From positions 2,271,501 through 2,335,500 of the forward strand of contig NZ_CP012945.1 in assembly GCF_001402915.1 (NCBI RefSeq): a stretch of 64,000 bases of DNA, written 5' to 3'. Below are positions 28,983 to 38,192 of the stretch, piece by piece. Source of the stretch: Devosia sp. A16 (GTDB lineage Bacteria > Pseudomonadota > Alphaproteobacteria > Rhizobiales > Devosiaceae). The notes below the pieces were generated by a model that saw only the letters and a list, made by a program, of their open reading frames with translations, made no database searches and was not told the DNA's origin. The number at the start of each line of letters is the position of its first letter. Positions within the stretch are counted from its first letter, which is position 1. The position numbers were made by a program, and so were the translations under genes.

Positions 28983-29879
28983 TTGAACGCACCCAAATCC
29001 CAGAAACGCGACGTCTCCGGTTGGTTGGTTCTCGACAAGCCCTATGACATGACCTCCACTCAGGCCGTGGGCAAGCTCCGCTGGCTGTTCGGTGCCAAAA
29101 AGGCCGGCCATGCCGGAACGCTAGACCCGCTGGCAACCGGCATCCTGCCGATCGCCCTGGGCGAAGCCACCAAGACCGTGCCTGCCGTGCAGGACGGCAC
29201 CAAGGTTTACCGTTTCGCCATCAAGTGGGGCGAGGAAACCACCACCGACGACGCCGAGGGCGACGTCAGCGCCCGTTCCGATATGCGCCCGTCGGAAGCC
29301 GAAATCCTCGCTGTATTGCCCGACTTCACCGGCGAGATCATGCAGACCCCACCGGCCTTCTCGGCCATCAAGGTCGATGGCGAGCGCGCCTATGACCTGG
29401 CGCGCGCCGGCGAGACGGTCGAGCTGGCAGCACGACCGGTCTATATCGAGGCCTTGCGGCTCCTCGAGCATACCGGCGAGGTCAGTCGACTGGAGATGAC
29501 CTGCGAGAAGGGCACCTATGTCCGGGCTCTGGCGCGCGACCTGGCGCGGCAATTGGGCACGCGCGGCCATGTGGTCGAGCTCCGCCGCACCGCTGTCGGC
29601 CCGTTCGACGAGGCACGGGCGGTGACGTTCGAGACGCTGGAAGCGACGGCCGACCGCGACGCCTTGCTGCTGCCGGTTTCCGCCGGCCTGTCGTTGTTGC
29701 CCGAGATTCGGCTCAGCCCCGATCAGGCCAGCGCCGTGCGCCACGGCAATCCGGTGCTGCTCGGCGGCGCCACGGCGCCGATCGCGCTCGACAGCGCCTG
29801 GGCCAGCAGCGCCGGGACCGCCGTGGCGCTCGGTCGCGTCGAGGCGGGCATGTTCAAGCCGCAGCGCGTCCTTGTCTGA
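28983..29879 (+). CDS. truB: tRNA pseudouridine-55 synthase
   Basis: A 298-residue enzyme that makes pseudouridine 55 in the T-loop of tRNA. The catalytic aspartate is D48 in KKAGHAGTLDPLATGILPIA. The second conserved block is ETTTDDAEGDVSARSDMRPS, then QTPPAFSAIKVDGERAYDLA and CEKGTYVRALARDLARQLGT. The C terminus has the PUA-like end. The start is TTG at 28983 (MNAPKSQKRDVSGWLVLDKP) with AAGGA about nine bases upstream; no in-frame ATG is available before the family's LVLDKP motif. The ribosome site is next to a family A repeat that separates it from rbfA by 134 bases. Confidence 0.93.
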   Translation: MNAPKSQKRDVSGWLVLDKPYDMTSTQAVGKLRWLFGAKKAGHAGTLDPLATGILPIALGEATKTVPAVQDGTKVYRFAIKWGEETTTDDAEGDVSARSDMRPSEAEILAVLPDFTGEIMQTPPAFSAIKVDGERAYDLARAGETVELAARPVYIEALRLLEHTGEVSRLEMTCEKGTYVRALARDLARQLGTRGHVVELRRTAVGPFDEARAVTFETLEATADRDALLLPVSAGLSLLPEIRLSPDQASAVRHGNPVLLGGATAPIALDSAWASSAGTAVALGRVEAGMFKPQRVLV

Positions 29880-29973
29880 AATTCGCGGACGCGTCTGGAA
29901 CCAACTCCCGCATCCCGCGTTTTCGAGCACTGACGTGCGCGGGGGTCTGGGTTGAGTATCGCCGGGGTGCTTT

Positions 29974-31698
29974 ATGGCTGACGGGCCCGGCCCGGCTGAG
30001 ACTTCTGCTATTGTGCGTCGCCGCGGACCGACGGCTCGCCCGATAGCGGTCTACCTGTTTGTCCTGGCACTGGTGGCGCTGGTTCCCGCCTTCGTTTTTT
30101 CCGCTATCCTGCTGCAACGCAACAACGAGGCGCAGGAGCGGGTGGTCGAGACGCTGATCACCGGCAATTCCCGCTCCATCATCCAGGCCGTGGATCGTGA
30201 GATCAACGCCAACATCACCACCCTGCGTGTGCTGGCCACCACCCCGCCGCTGAATCCCGCCGAGTACCCGGAATTTCATGCCCGGGTCAGCGTCGCCCTC
30301 GAGAATACCGGCTCGTTCGTTTACCTGATCCACCCTGACCTCACCTCGGACCTCTCCACCCGGGTGCCCATTTCGGAACAGGTCACGACGCCGATCGGCG
30401 ACACCGAGACGGCCCAGCGCGCCTTCGACAGGCGCGACGTCACGGTGTCCGATGCCGTATTGGGCCGGCTGTCCAAGCAATGGGTCGTCAACATCCTGCA
30501 GCCGATCTTTCCGGCCAACCATCCACCCCTGATCCTCGGTTTCAGCCGCACTGCCAGTCAGCTTTCGATGGCCCTGCTGGCGAGCCGCATGCCGGAGGGC
30601 TGGCATGTGGCGCTGGTCGACCGCAAAGGGGTGATTATCGCCGCGGCCGATCAGGGCGGCAGCACCGGCGATACCTTCAACCTGATCCCGGTCGCCGACC
30701 TCGGCACCACCGGCGGCTGGCGCGCGCTGACTGTCGAGGGCACCGACTATCTGGTGGTATCGCAGCGCTCCACGCTGACCGGTTGGTCGCTCGTTGCCTG
30801 GGCTGACCGCGACGTGGTGGCCAAGCCCCTCGCCGACGCGTTCTGGTCGCTGCTCGCCGGCGGCGTGCTGCTGGCCGCGCTGGTGGTGCTGGTGGTCTAC
30901 GGCGTCAGCCTGCAGATCGGCCGTTCGGTGCACGGCCTTGAAGCGGACGCCAAACGGCTCGGCGCCGGCCAGCCGGTCGAGGCGCGGCACTTCCCGATCG
31001 AGGAGATCGAGACCGTGTCCGCCGCGCTCGGCGACGCCTCGCGGCGCCGGCAGGCCGCCGAAACCGAAGTGCGCTTCCTGATGCGCGAGCTGGCGCATCG
31101 GTCGAAGAACCAGATGACGGTGATCGCTGCGATGGCCAAGCAGACGGCCCGCGGCGCCGATTCCGTGCCCGAGTTCGTCTCGAGCTTCGAGCGCCGCATT
31201 TTCGGGCTCGCCCGCTCCACCGACCTGCTGCTGGCGCACGGGGTAGCGGGGGTTGATCTCAAGGAACTGCTGGTCAGCCAGATCGATCCGTTCTGCCCGG
31301 TCGACGGTGAGCGCGTCGTCGTCGACGGCCCGCCGCTGCGGCTCAACGCCCAGGCCGGCCAGATCCTCGGCATGGCGGCGCACGAACTGGCCACCAACGC
31401 CGTCAAGTACGGCGCCTTCGCCAAGGAGGGCGGGCGGCTGGAACTGACCTGGGAGCGGGTCGGCGACGCGGTGAGCTTTCGCTGGCACGAAAGCGGCAAT
31501 GCGCCGGCCGAGGCCGCGCCGCGTCGCGGCTTCGGCACCACCGTGCTCGAGAACATGGTCGGCCGCTCGCTCAATGGCGAGGTCAAGCGCGAGGTGCACA
31601 CGCAGGGCATCGAGTGGCGGTTCACCATTCCGCTCAGCTCGCTCGACCCCTCCGACACCCTCAACAGCGCTGCCGAGAAGCCCGAGACCGACAAATAA
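29974..31698 (+). CDS. HWE-type sensor histidine kinase
   Basis: A 574-residue membrane kinase. Helix 1 is at about residues 23-47 (IAVYLFVLALVALVPAFVFS). An extracytoplasmic sensor of about 235 residues has the layout of a Cache-like domain. Helix 2 is at about 285-310 (LLAGGVLLAALVVLVVYGVS), followed by a HAMP-like linker. The kinase core is of the HWE/HisKA_2 class: histidine in RELAHRSKNQMTVIAAMAKQ, N box MAAHELATNAVKYGAFA, WxE motif FRWHESGNAP, and GFGTTVLENMVGRSLNGE. No receiver gene is adjacent. In alphaproteobacteria such kinases often feed the PhyR general stress response or light and nutrient sensing; this is family knowledge, not seen here. It sits between truB and rpsO. Confidence 0.88.
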   Translation: MADGPGPAETSAIVRRRGPTARPIAVYLFVLALVALVPAFVFSAILLQRNNEAQERVVETLITGNSRSIIQAVDREINANITTLRVLATTPPLNPAEYPEFHARVSVALENTGSFVYLIHPDLTSDLSTRVPISEQVTTPIGDTETAQRAFDRRDVTVSDAVLGRLSKQWVVNILQPIFPANHPPLILGFSRTASQLSMALLASRMPEGWHVALVDRKGVIIAAADQGGSTGDTFNLIPVADLGTTGGWRALTVEGTDYLVVSQRSTLTGWSLVAWADRDVVAKPLADAFWSLLAGGVLLAALVVLVVYGVSLQIGRSVHGLEADAKRLGAGQPVEARHFPIEEIETVSAALGDASRRRQAAETEVRFLMRELAHRSKNQMTVIAAMAKQTARGADSVPEFVSSFERRIFGLARSTDLLLAHGVAGVDLKELLVSQIDPFCPVDGERVVVDGPPLRLNAQAGQILGMAAHELATNAVKYGAFAKEGGRLELTWERVGDAVSFRWHESGNAPAEAAPRRGFGTTVLENMVGRSLNGEVKREVHTQGIEWRFTIPLSSLDPSDTLNSAAEKPETDK

Positions 31699-31830
31699 CT
31701 GGCGTTCTGCGGCCCTTTCCCCTATAGAGCGCGCAAGTTCCGGCCCGGCCGGCGCTTATTCATGGCTCCACCTGGACGACATCCCGGGCGGCAGCGTCCC
31801 GATGATCCTCTGTTTGAAAGGACCTTTCCG

Positions 31831-32100
31831 ATGTCGATTACCGCAGAGCGGAAGACTGCGCTCATCAAGGACTTCGCCACCAAGAAGGACGACACCGGTT
31901 CGCCGGAAGTCCAGGTCGCGATCCTCTCCGAACGCATCGCCAATCTCACCGAACACTTCAAGCTGCACGGCAAGGACAACCATTCCCGCCGGGGCCTGCT
32001 GAAGATGGTTTCGACGCGCCGCCGTCTCCTCGACTATGTCAAGAAGTCGGACGAAGCGCGCTACAAGGCGCTCATCGAGCGTCTGGGCCTGCGCCGCTAA
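31831..32100 (+). CDS. rpsO: 30S ribosomal protein S15
   Basis: An 89-residue helical protein binding 16S rRNA helices 20-22. It is an exact fit to the family: [60 protein letters not shown], ending [13 protein letters not shown]. The start at 31831 has GAAAGGAC upstream. In most bacteria rpsO and pnp are adjacent and S15 represses its own mRNA; here pnp follows after 400 bases. Confidence 0.97.
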   Translation: MSITAERKTALIKDFATKKDDTGSPEVQVAILSERIANLTEHFKLHGKDNHSRRGLLKMVSTRRRLLDYVKKSDEARYKALIERLGLRR

Positions 32101-32500
32101 GGCACGGGTCGTTTCGACTACCCGGACCCACGAGGCACGCCTCGCGGGTCCACCCCGGCGGCGACGCCGGATAGTAGCGTAGGCTGACGAACTACGCGGA
32201 GCATGGCGAGATCATCGGCCGCTCACGGTGCAGAGGCACCCTCTTTTCAGAGACATGAGCGGCTCATCGTCTTGTCCATGTTCCGCCCCAGTTGACACCT
32301 GGGTGGAGCGTACTCGGGAAAGGTCGTGAGACTTTTCGGGTTCGAGTGCGCGACAACGCAGAACGTCAGCGCGGAACCGTGCCGATTTTGGGCTGCTGCC
32401 GCACATGGGGTGCGGCGTGCGGCTGGCACACCGGATGAGTTCGCGGGGTGGCTACGCCCCCGCGTTCCCGCTCATTCCGGCAGAATGGAAAGACAACGAT
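32101..32500. other. 400-base spacer between rpsO and pnp
   Basis: No gene is seen. It holds a strong hairpin at 32124-32151 (GGACCC/GGGTCC plus CGAGG/CCTCG, loop CACG) without a T tract, a weaker hairpin GGTGC/GCACC (32227-32240) followed by CTCTTTTC, an isolated TTGACA at 32292-32297, and the leader-associated repeat at 32316-32357. Confidence 0.6.
32316..32357 (+). repeat. leader-associated hairpin repeat (copy 2)
   Basis: GGGAAAGGTCGTGAGACTTT then TCGGGTTCGAGTGCGCGACA, a diverged copy of the element at 9285-9324, in the pnp leader and in the same direction as pnp, 143 bases before its start. Confidence 0.72.
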
Positions 32501-34642
32501 ATGCCCATCAACTTCGACTACCACAAAGTTGAGCTGAACTGGGGCGGCCAGCCCCTCACCCTCGAGACCGGCAAGATCGCCCGCCAGGCTGACGGCGCCG
32601 TGCTCGCCACGCTCGGCGAAACCGTGGTCCTCGCCACCGTCGTTTCGGCCAAGTCGCCGAAGCCGGGTCAGGACTTCTTCCCGCTGACCGTCAACTATCA
32701 GGAGAAGTACTTCGCCGCGGGCAAGATCCCGGGCGGCTACTTCAAGCGCGAAGGCCGTCCGACCGAAGGCGAGACGCTGATCTCCCGCCTGATCGACCGT
32801 CCCATCCGTCCGCTCTTCCCCGAGGGCTACAAGAACGAGACCCAGGTCATCGTCACGGTCCTCCAGCACGACATGGAGAACAATCCGGACGTGCTCTCGA
32901 TGGTCGCTGCTTCGGCCGCGCTGACCATCTCGGGCGTGCCCTTCATGGGCCCGATCGGGGCTGCCCGCGTCGGCTACGTCGATGGCCAGTACGTCCTGAA
33001 CCTCGCCGTCGACCGTCGTGCCGAGTCCAAGCTCGACCTGGTCATGGCCGGCACCCAGGACGCCGTGCTGATGGTGGAATCGGAAGCCCAGGAGCTCTCC
33101 GAGGAAATCATGCTCGGCGCCGTGATGTTCGGTCACGAGGCCTCGCGCAAGGTGATCGACGCCATCATCAAGCTGGCCGAACTCGCCGCCAAGGAACCGC
33201 GCGATTTCACCCCGCCGGATTATTCGGCGCTTGAAGCCGACGTGCTGAAGATGGCCGAGGCCGACCTCCGCGCCGCCTACAAGATCACCGACAAGGCGCA
33301 GCGCTATGCTGCGGTCGATGCCGCCAACGCCAAGGTCAAGGAGCATTTCGCCGCCCAGATCGAAGCCGGCACCGTCTCGGCCGAGGACCTGGGCGAAGTG
33401 GTCCATAACCTCCAGGCCAAGATCGTCCGGTGGAACATCCTCGACACCAAGTCGCGCATCGATGGCCGTGACCTGACGACGGTCCGCCCGATCGTCGCCG
33501 AAGTCGGCGTTCTGCCCCGCACCCACGGTTCGGCCCTGTTCACCCGCGGTGAGACCCAGGCCCTCGTCGTTGCCACGCTCGGCACCGGCGACGACGAGCA
33601 GTTCGTCGACAGCCTCGAAGGCACCCAGAAGGTGAACTTCATGCTGCACTACAACTTCCCGCCCTATTCGGTCGGCGAAGCGGGTCGCATGGGTTCGCCC
33701 GGCCGGCGCGAAATCGGTCACGGCAAGCTCGCGTGGCGCGCCATCAACCCGATCCGTCCCAAGGCGGAAGACTTCCCCTACACCATCCGCGTCGTCTCCG
33801 AGATCACCGAGTCGAACGGCTCGTCCTCGATGGCGACCGTCTGCGGCACCTCGCTGGCGCTGATGGATGCAGGCGTGCCGATGAAGAAGCCGGTGGCCGG
33901 TATCGCCATGGGCCTGATCCTCGAAGGCGACCGCTACGCGGTGCTCTCCGACATCCTGGGTGACGAAGATCACCTCGGCGACATGGACTTCAAGGTTGCG
34001 GGTACCGCCGACGGCGTCACCTCGCTGCAGATGGACATCAAGATCGCCGGCATCACCGAGGAGATCATGAAGGTCGCCCTCGGCCAGGCCAAGGCGGGTC
34101 GCGAGCACATCCTGGGCGAAATGGCCAAGGCGCTCGACACCTCGCGCTCCAGCGTCGGCGAATTCGCCCCGCGCATCGAGACCATCACCATCCCGACCGA
34201 CAAGATCCGTGAAGTGATCGGCACCGGCGGCAAGGTGATCCGCGAGATCGTCGAGAAGACCGGCGCCAAGATCGACATCAACGACGACGGCACCGTGAAG
34301 GTCTCGTCCTCGGACGGCGCGTCGATCGATGCGGCCATCAAGTGGATCAAGTCGATCACCGATGAAGCCGAAGTCGGCGCCATCTACCAGGGCACCGTGG
34401 TCAAGACCGCCGATTTCGGCGCGTTCGTGAACTTCTTCGGCGCCAAGGACGGCCTGGTGCATATCTCCCAGCTCGCCGCCCAGCGCGTCGGCAAGACCAC
34501 CGACGTCGTCAAGGAAGGCGACAAGGTGTGGGTGAAGCTGCTCGGCTTCGACGAGCGCGGCAAGGTCCGCCTCTCCATGAAGGTCGTCGACCAGGCGACC
34601 GGCAAGGAAATCGTCGAGGAAAAGACCGACGCCGCCGAGTAA
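32501..34642 (+). CDS. pnp: polyribonucleotide nucleotidyltransferase
   Basis: A 713-residue phosphorolytic 3'-5' exoribonuclease, trimeric and part of the degradosome. Two RNase PH domains: residues 1-215 ([40 protein letters not shown]) and about 310-540 ([20 protein letters not shown], with [20 protein letters not shown] and [19 protein letters not shown]). A helical linker lies between. A KH domain near 555-610 ([20 protein letters not shown]) and an S1 domain near 620-690 ([20 protein letters not shown]) complete it. The start at 32501 ([16 protein letters not shown]) is the conserved one. Cold-responsive autoregulation through its leader is known in other bacteria; the long leader here leaves room for it. 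Confidence 0.97.
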   Translation: MPINFDYHKVELNWGGQPLTLETGKIARQADGAVLATLGETVVLATVVSAKSPKPGQDFFPLTVNYQEKYFAAGKIPGGYFKREGRPTEGETLISRLIDRPIRPLFPEGYKNETQVIVTVLQHDMENNPDVLSMVAASAALTISGVPFMGPIGAARVGYVDGQYVLNLAVDRRAESKLDLVMAGTQDAVLMVESEAQELSEEIMLGAVMFGHEASRKVIDAIIKLAELAAKEPRDFTPPDYSALEADVLKMAEADLRAAYKITDKAQRYAAVDAANAKVKEHFAAQIEAGTVSAEDLGEVVHNLQAKIVRWNILDTKSRIDGRDLTTVRPIVAEVGVLPRTHGSALFTRGETQALVVATLGTGDDEQFVDSLEGTQKVNFMLHYNFPPYSVGEAGRMGSPGRREIGHGKLAWRAINPIRPKAEDFPYTIRVVSEITESNGSSSMATVCGTSLALMDAGVPMKKPVAGIAMGLILEGDRYAVLSDILGDEDHLGDMDFKVAGTADGVTSLQMDIKIAGITEEIMKVALGQAKAGREHILGEMAKALDTSRSSVGEFAPRIETITIPTDKIREVIGTGGKVIREIVEKTGAKIDINDDGTVKVSSSDGASIDAAIKWIKSITDEAEVGAIYQGTVVKTADFGAFVNFFGAKDGLVHISQLAAQRVGKTTDVVKEGDKVWVKLLGFDERGKVRLSMKVVDQATGKEIVEEKTDAAE

Positions 34643-34663
34643 TCGGCAGCTCATTGAATGAGA

Positions 34664-34697
34664 AGAGGCCCGGGAGCGATCCCGGGCCTCTTTGTTT
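34664..34697 (+). terminator. intrinsic terminator after pnp
   Basis: Twelve-pair stem AGAGGCCCGGGA (34664-34675) and TCCCGGGCCTCT (34680-34691), loop GCGA, then TTGTTTG. It lies 22 bases after the pnp stop. Confidence 0.88.
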
Positions 34698-34854
34698 GCG
34701 CCCGGTGCCGGTGACCCTTGGCTCAAAGGGCAGGGCAATCGCATATGTGGGGAGTCACCGGTCTCAAAGGGGGAGGAAAGATGGAACGAGCGCCTGCTCC
34801 TGTGCCGGACCGGGCGGCATTGGCGGGCGAGCCTGGTCGCCCCATATCAGGAGC

Positions 34855-35148
34855 ATGACGATCTCCATCGCTCCCTCAGCCGCACTGATCTGGTCGACCC
34901 TCAACTCCTGGCCCCGCGGCTACTTCACCGCCCGCTACCAGGGTCGGCGCTACGGGGTGACCAGCACCGCGCATGCCAACGGTCAAAGTTTCAAGCTCTA
35001 TGCCGAGCAGCTTGGCGGCGCCGACCGCATCAGCCTCAACATCTATCGACCGCCCGGCAGCGGCGAACCGGCGCTCAAGCCCTGCGAGATGCCGGTCGAC
35101 AAGGTGACGGCGTTCGTCGCCGGCGCGCTGATCGACCAGCCTGAGTAG
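34855..35148 (+). CDS. small protein, unknown function
   Basis: A 97-residue protein with no signal peptide and no family I can name. It opens MTISIAPSAALIWSTLNSWP and continues RGYFTARYQGRRYGVTSTAH, a basic, beta-strand-like stretch, then FKLYAEQLGGADRISLNIYR, ending KVTAFVAGALIDQPE. The ATG at 34855 has AGGAG only a base or so away, closer than ideal, so the exact start is uncertain. It lies between the pnp terminator and the TetR gene, with which it is convergent (8-base gap). Coding-like character and the compact gap favour a real gene. Confidence 0.55.
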   Translation: MTISIAPSAALIWSTLNSWPRGYFTARYQGRRYGVTSTAHANGQSFKLYAEQLGGADRISLNIYRPPGSGEPALKPCEMPVDKVTAFVAGALIDQPE

Positions 35149-35156
35149 CCTGGTGG

Positions 35157-35762
35157 TCAGTGCCGGGGCGGCGGGTTGCGCAGCAGCCCTTCGACCAAGC
35201 GCCGATAAGCGGCAGTCGCGCGGTGTGAGACGGCGACCGGATCTTCCGCATTGGCGATCCACTGCGCGGCGTAGCAGGAGGCGCCGGTGATCATTCGCGC
35301 GGTGGCCTGGCAGTCCACGTCGGCGATCATGCCGTTTTCCAGCAACCCCTCGAGACTCTGTTTCATCGCCGTGATGCAGCCATTGGCGCTCGGCCAGGAC
35401 GACGGGTCGCCCAGTACTGCCGGGCCGTCGCGCAGCATGATTCGCTGGATCTCCGGCTCGAGCGCCATCTCGATATAGCCGATGCCTTCCTCGACGAAAC
35501 TCTCCCAGGCGTTCGGCGCCTTGGCGGCCCGCGTCTTCAGCCGCGCCGTCATCTCGCTGTCGATCTGGGCGACGACGGCCTCGAACAACCCGCGCTTGTC
35601 GCCGAAATGGTGATAGAGCGCGCCGCGCGTCAGTCCGACATCGGAGGTGAAGTGATCCATCGAGGCCTCGGCATAGCCGACTTTGGCAAAGGCCTCGCGG
35701 CCTGCGGCCATCAGCTTGGCGCGGGTCTCCAGAATCATCTCGCTGCGGGTTCTCTGAGCCAT
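35157..35762 (-). CDS. TetR-family transcriptional regulator
   Basis: A 201-residue regulator. The helix-turn-helix at about residues 10-57 reads ILETRAKLMAAGREAFAKVG, YAEASMDHFTSDVGLTRGAL, YHHFGDKRGLFEAVVAQIDS. The C-terminal ligand domain is typical of TetR proteins with an AcrR-like start (YIEMALEPEIQRIMLRDGPA). The ATG at 35762 is chosen; an upstream ATG at 35777 would put five more codons (MKWQG) into the edge of the operator. It is divergent from an MFS transporter, and the shared 126 bases hold three operator-like sites, so it most likely represses both genes and is released by the pump's substrate. Confidence 0.92.
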   Translation of the reverse strand: MAQRTRSEMILETRAKLMAAGREAFAKVGYAEASMDHFTSDVGLTRGALYHHFGDKRGLFEAVVAQIDSEMTARLKTRAAKAPNAWESFVEEGIGYIEMALEPEIQRIMLRDGPAVLGDPSSWPSANGCITAMKQSLEGLLENGMIADVDCQATARMITGASCYAAQWIANAEDPVAVSHRATAAYRRLVEGLLRNPPPRH

Positions 35763-35777
35763 GCCCTGCCATTTCAT

Positions 35778-35845
35778 ATACGCGACGTATGTCAATTGAC
35801 ATACGTCGCGTATGTCACTAGATGCTTTTGCATACGCCGCGTATG
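35778..35845. promoter_or_regulatory. triple TetR operator including a perfect 36-bp palindrome
   Basis: Bases 35778-35813 form a perfect palindrome with half-site ATACGCGACGTATGTCAA. Each half contains an operator-like core ATACGNCGNGTAT. A third site, CATACGCCGCGTATG (35831-35845), is itself a perfect 15-bp palindrome. TGTCAATTGACA at the centre supplies a -35 box TTGACA on both strands (35796-35801 on plus). Occupation by the TetR protein would block both divergent promoters. Confidence 0.82.
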
Positions 35846-35888
35846 TCAATGATGTAGGCCGCGGCTCAGCAAATGTCGAGGGATCGCC

Positions 35889-37103
35889 ATGTCGAATCCA
35901 TATGCAGAGATTTTCCGTGCGCCCGGCGCCAAAGGCTTTGCCGCCGCGGGTTTCGTCGCTCGCATGCCGATGGCGATGGCGCCGATCGGCATTGTCGCCA
36001 TGCTGTCGCAGACCCACGGCGAGTTCTGGCTTGCCGGCGCCGTATCGGCCACTTACGCGCTGGCCAACGCGCTGTTCGCGCCGCAGATCTCGCGCGTCGT
36101 CGACCGGCTGGGTCAGTCGCGCGTGCTGATCCCGACGACGCTCATTGCCGTCGCGGCCTTCGCCGTGCTGATGCTGGCGGCCGCCCAGCACTGGCCGCTC
36201 TGGACCTTGTTCGCCGCGGCCCTTGCTGCTGCGTTGATGCCGAGCTTTCCGGCGATGATCCGGGCGCGCTGGAGCGAACTGTTCCGAGACCGGCCGGAAC
36301 TCAACACCGCCTTCGCGTTCGAGTCGTCTGCCGACGAGCTGGTCTACATCGCCGGAGCCTCGCTGTCGGTTGGCCTTGCGGTGGCGCTGTTCCCCCAGGC
36401 AGGGCTATTGGCCAGCACGCTGTTCCTCGCGCTCGGCGGCCTTGCCTTCATCGCCCAGCGCCGCACCGAGCCCAGGCCCAGCGTCGCGGCGGCCGGCGCT
36501 GGCAAGTCGGCCATCCGGCAGCGGCCGGTGCAGATCATCACGTTGGCCCTGATCTTCGTCGGCGCCATCTTCGCCACCGCCGAGGTGAGCGCAGTGGCGA
36601 TCACCGAGAAGTTGGGTCAGCCCGGCGCCGCCAGCCTCGTCATCGGCGTCTACGCCGTCGGCTCGTTCCTCGTCGGCCTGATCGTCGGCGCGCTGAACCT
36701 GAAGCTGGCGCTCGAGAAGCAGCTGGCGATCGCGTTGGCCGTCATCGCCCTCACTGCCTGGCCGCTGCCGTTCGTCGACAACGTGCCGATGCTGGCGCTT
36801 GCCGTGTTCGCCAGCGGTGTCGCCATTTCGCCGACCTTCATCACCGCCTTCGGCCTGATCGAACGGCGGGTGCCGGCGGCGATGCTGACCGAGGGCATCA
36901 CCTGGGTGATGACCGGCATCGGCATCGGCATGGCGCTCGGCTCATTCGTCACCGGCTGGGTGGTCGATAGCTACGGGGCCAGCAACGGCTTCATCGTCTC
37001 GGTGGTCTCGGGCGCCCTGGCTTTGCTCACGGTGCTGCTGGGGCAGCGGACATTGGCCGGGCACGGCGCGGCGGCAGCAGCCCAGCCGCAGGCGGCAGAA
37101 TAG
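35889..37103 (+). CDS. MFS transporter (12-helix), TetR-controlled
   Basis: A 404-residue major facilitator with 12 predicted helices. Helix 1-2 region: FVARMPMAMAPIGIVAMLSQ, then YALANALFAPQISRVVDRLG, which contains a loop 2-3 motif A-like RVVDRLGQSRVLIP. A central loop is at about 195-212 (QRRTEPRPSVAAAGAGKSA). Later helices include ASLVIGVYAVGSFLVGLIVG and GIGIGMALGSFVTGWVVDSY. It resembles small-molecule exporters of proteobacteria; the substrate is unknown. It is driven from the divergent operator region shared with the TetR gene. The ATG at 35889 has TCGAGGGATCGCC upstream. Confidence 0.9.
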   Translation: MSNPYAEIFRAPGAKGFAAAGFVARMPMAMAPIGIVAMLSQTHGEFWLAGAVSATYALANALFAPQISRVVDRLGQSRVLIPTTLIAVAAFAVLMLAAAQHWPLWTLFAAALAAALMPSFPAMIRARWSELFRDRPELNTAFAFESSADELVYIAGASLSVGLAVALFPQAGLLASTLFLALGGLAFIAQRRTEPRPSVAAAGAGKSAIRQRPVQIITLALIFVGAIFATAEVSAVAITEKLGQPGAASLVIGVYAVGSFLVGLIVGALNLKLALEKQLAIALAVIALTAWPLPFVDNVPMLALAVFASGVAISPTFITAFGLIERRVPAAMLTEGITWVMTGIGIGMALGSFVTGWVVDSYGASNGFIVSVVSGALALLTVLLGQRTLAGHGAAAAAQPQAAE

Positions 37104-37128
37104 GTGCGGCTCCCCGAAATGCCGGTGC

Positions 37129-37190
37129 GAGCTTACCCCCACCCTTAATCCCTCCCCCGTGCGGGGAGGGGGCAGGGGTGGGGGCGGCGC
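37129..37190. repeat. palindromic intergenic repeat, family A (copy 6, short)
   Basis: GAGCTTACCCCCACCCTTAA, TCCCTCCCCCGTGCGGGGAG, then GGCAGGGGTGGGGG. This is one arm pair only, half the length of other copies. It is preceded by GCCGGTGCGAG as is copy 9 at 60121. It lies between convergent genes. Confidence 0.78.
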
Positions 37191-37223
37191 GCGCCAGCCT
37201 GGGTCTTGCTGAACCCCTGCGCC

Positions 37224-37901
37224 TCACGGCTTCTCCCAGGTCAGGGCTTCCGCCTTGGCGCCCAACCCGCCGAGGGCCGCCTTCAGGTCGGCTACCATCG
37301 GATCCGGACCGCAGAGGTAGAAGTTCTGGCCGATGTCATGCACCTCGCGCCTGAGGAAGGCTTCGTCGATCCGCTCGTGCAGCACGCCCTCGGCGGCGGG
37401 GTCGTCGGTGATGGTCCAGGTGGTCTCGAGCCCCGCCATGGCTTCGAACTCGTCGCGGAGGATAATGTCCTCGGCCTTGCGGTTGGAGGCGATCAGCCGA
37501 TGTCCAGCCAGCTTGCCGTCCCTGGCGAGCTGCCTGAGGATGGCGATGAACGGTGTCACGCCGGCGCCGCCGGCGATGAAGGTGCCCGGGCCTTTGTAAG
37601 TGATGGTGCCCCAGGGGTCGCGCAGCACCAGCCGCTGGCCGGCGCCATAACCGAACAATCGCTCCGTCATCCCGTCGCCGCCGGTCTTGAAGTAGCTCTT
37701 GATGGTGAACTCGAGATAATCCCAGTCGTTGAGCGCGGTGAAGGTGAAGGGGTGCTTCTTGTCGCGCCAGCCATCCTCGTCGAGCGACAGTTCGGTGGCC
37801 TGGCCGGGTTCGAAGCGGTATCCGGCGGGCTTTTCCAGCACGTAGCGGCGCACATTATGCGTAACTTGCTGAATATTTAGGATTCTCACGGTTTGGTGCA
37901 C
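37224..37901 (-). CDS. FNR-like flavin/NAD(P)H oxidoreductase
   Basis: A 225-residue single-subunit reductase of the ferredoxin-NADP reductase superfamily. The FAD domain, residues 1-100, has RRYVLEKPAGYRFEPGQATE and HPFTFTALNDW. The NAD(P) domain, about 105-225, has GPGTFIAGGAGVTPFIAILR and the end NFYLCGPDPMVADLKAALGG. There is no iron-sulphur domain, so an electron acceptor partner is not encoded here. I chose the GTG at 37901 because AAGGAGG lies six bases upstream (37908-37914). The 64-residue extension in the open frame is arginine/proline-rich and unrelated. It is divergent from a small secreted protein gene. Confidence 0.85.
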   Translation of the reverse strand: MHQTVRILNIQQVTHNVRRYVLEKPAGYRFEPGQATELSLDEDGWRDKKHPFTFTALNDWDYLEFTIKSYFKTGGDGMTERLFGYGAGQRLVLRDPWGTITYKGPGTFIAGGAGVTPFIAILRQLARDGKLAGHRLIASNRKAEDIILRDEFEAMAGLETTWTITDDPAAEGVLHERIDEAFLRREVHDIGQNFYLCGPDPMVADLKAALGGLGAKAEALTWEKP

Positions 37902-38192
37902 GGCACGCCTCCTTGTCACGCTCAGACGCCGAAAGTGCCCCGGCGGTTCCTGGAAATCCACGCGGGAATCGTGCCCTGAACCCCTCCAAACCCCACTCCC
38001 ACCAATGGTTTCCTCAAGGCAACCAACCCGCCTCGAGGGAGGTGGGTTTCTCACGAGATGGTGGCGTTCCCTCATGTAACCCTCTGCAGCCATTATCGAA
38101 TTTCAAGAGGGTGAGGTGCAGATTTCGCGTCTTGCGAAGCGGCGCAAGGAGTCCGATCTCCCTGTTGTCCAGACAACGAAAGGGACGTGAAA

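Noticed and set aside
34528-34854. N-terminal extension of the small gene at 34855 back into pnp
   Set aside because: The extension overlaps pnp in another frame and passes through the pnp terminator.
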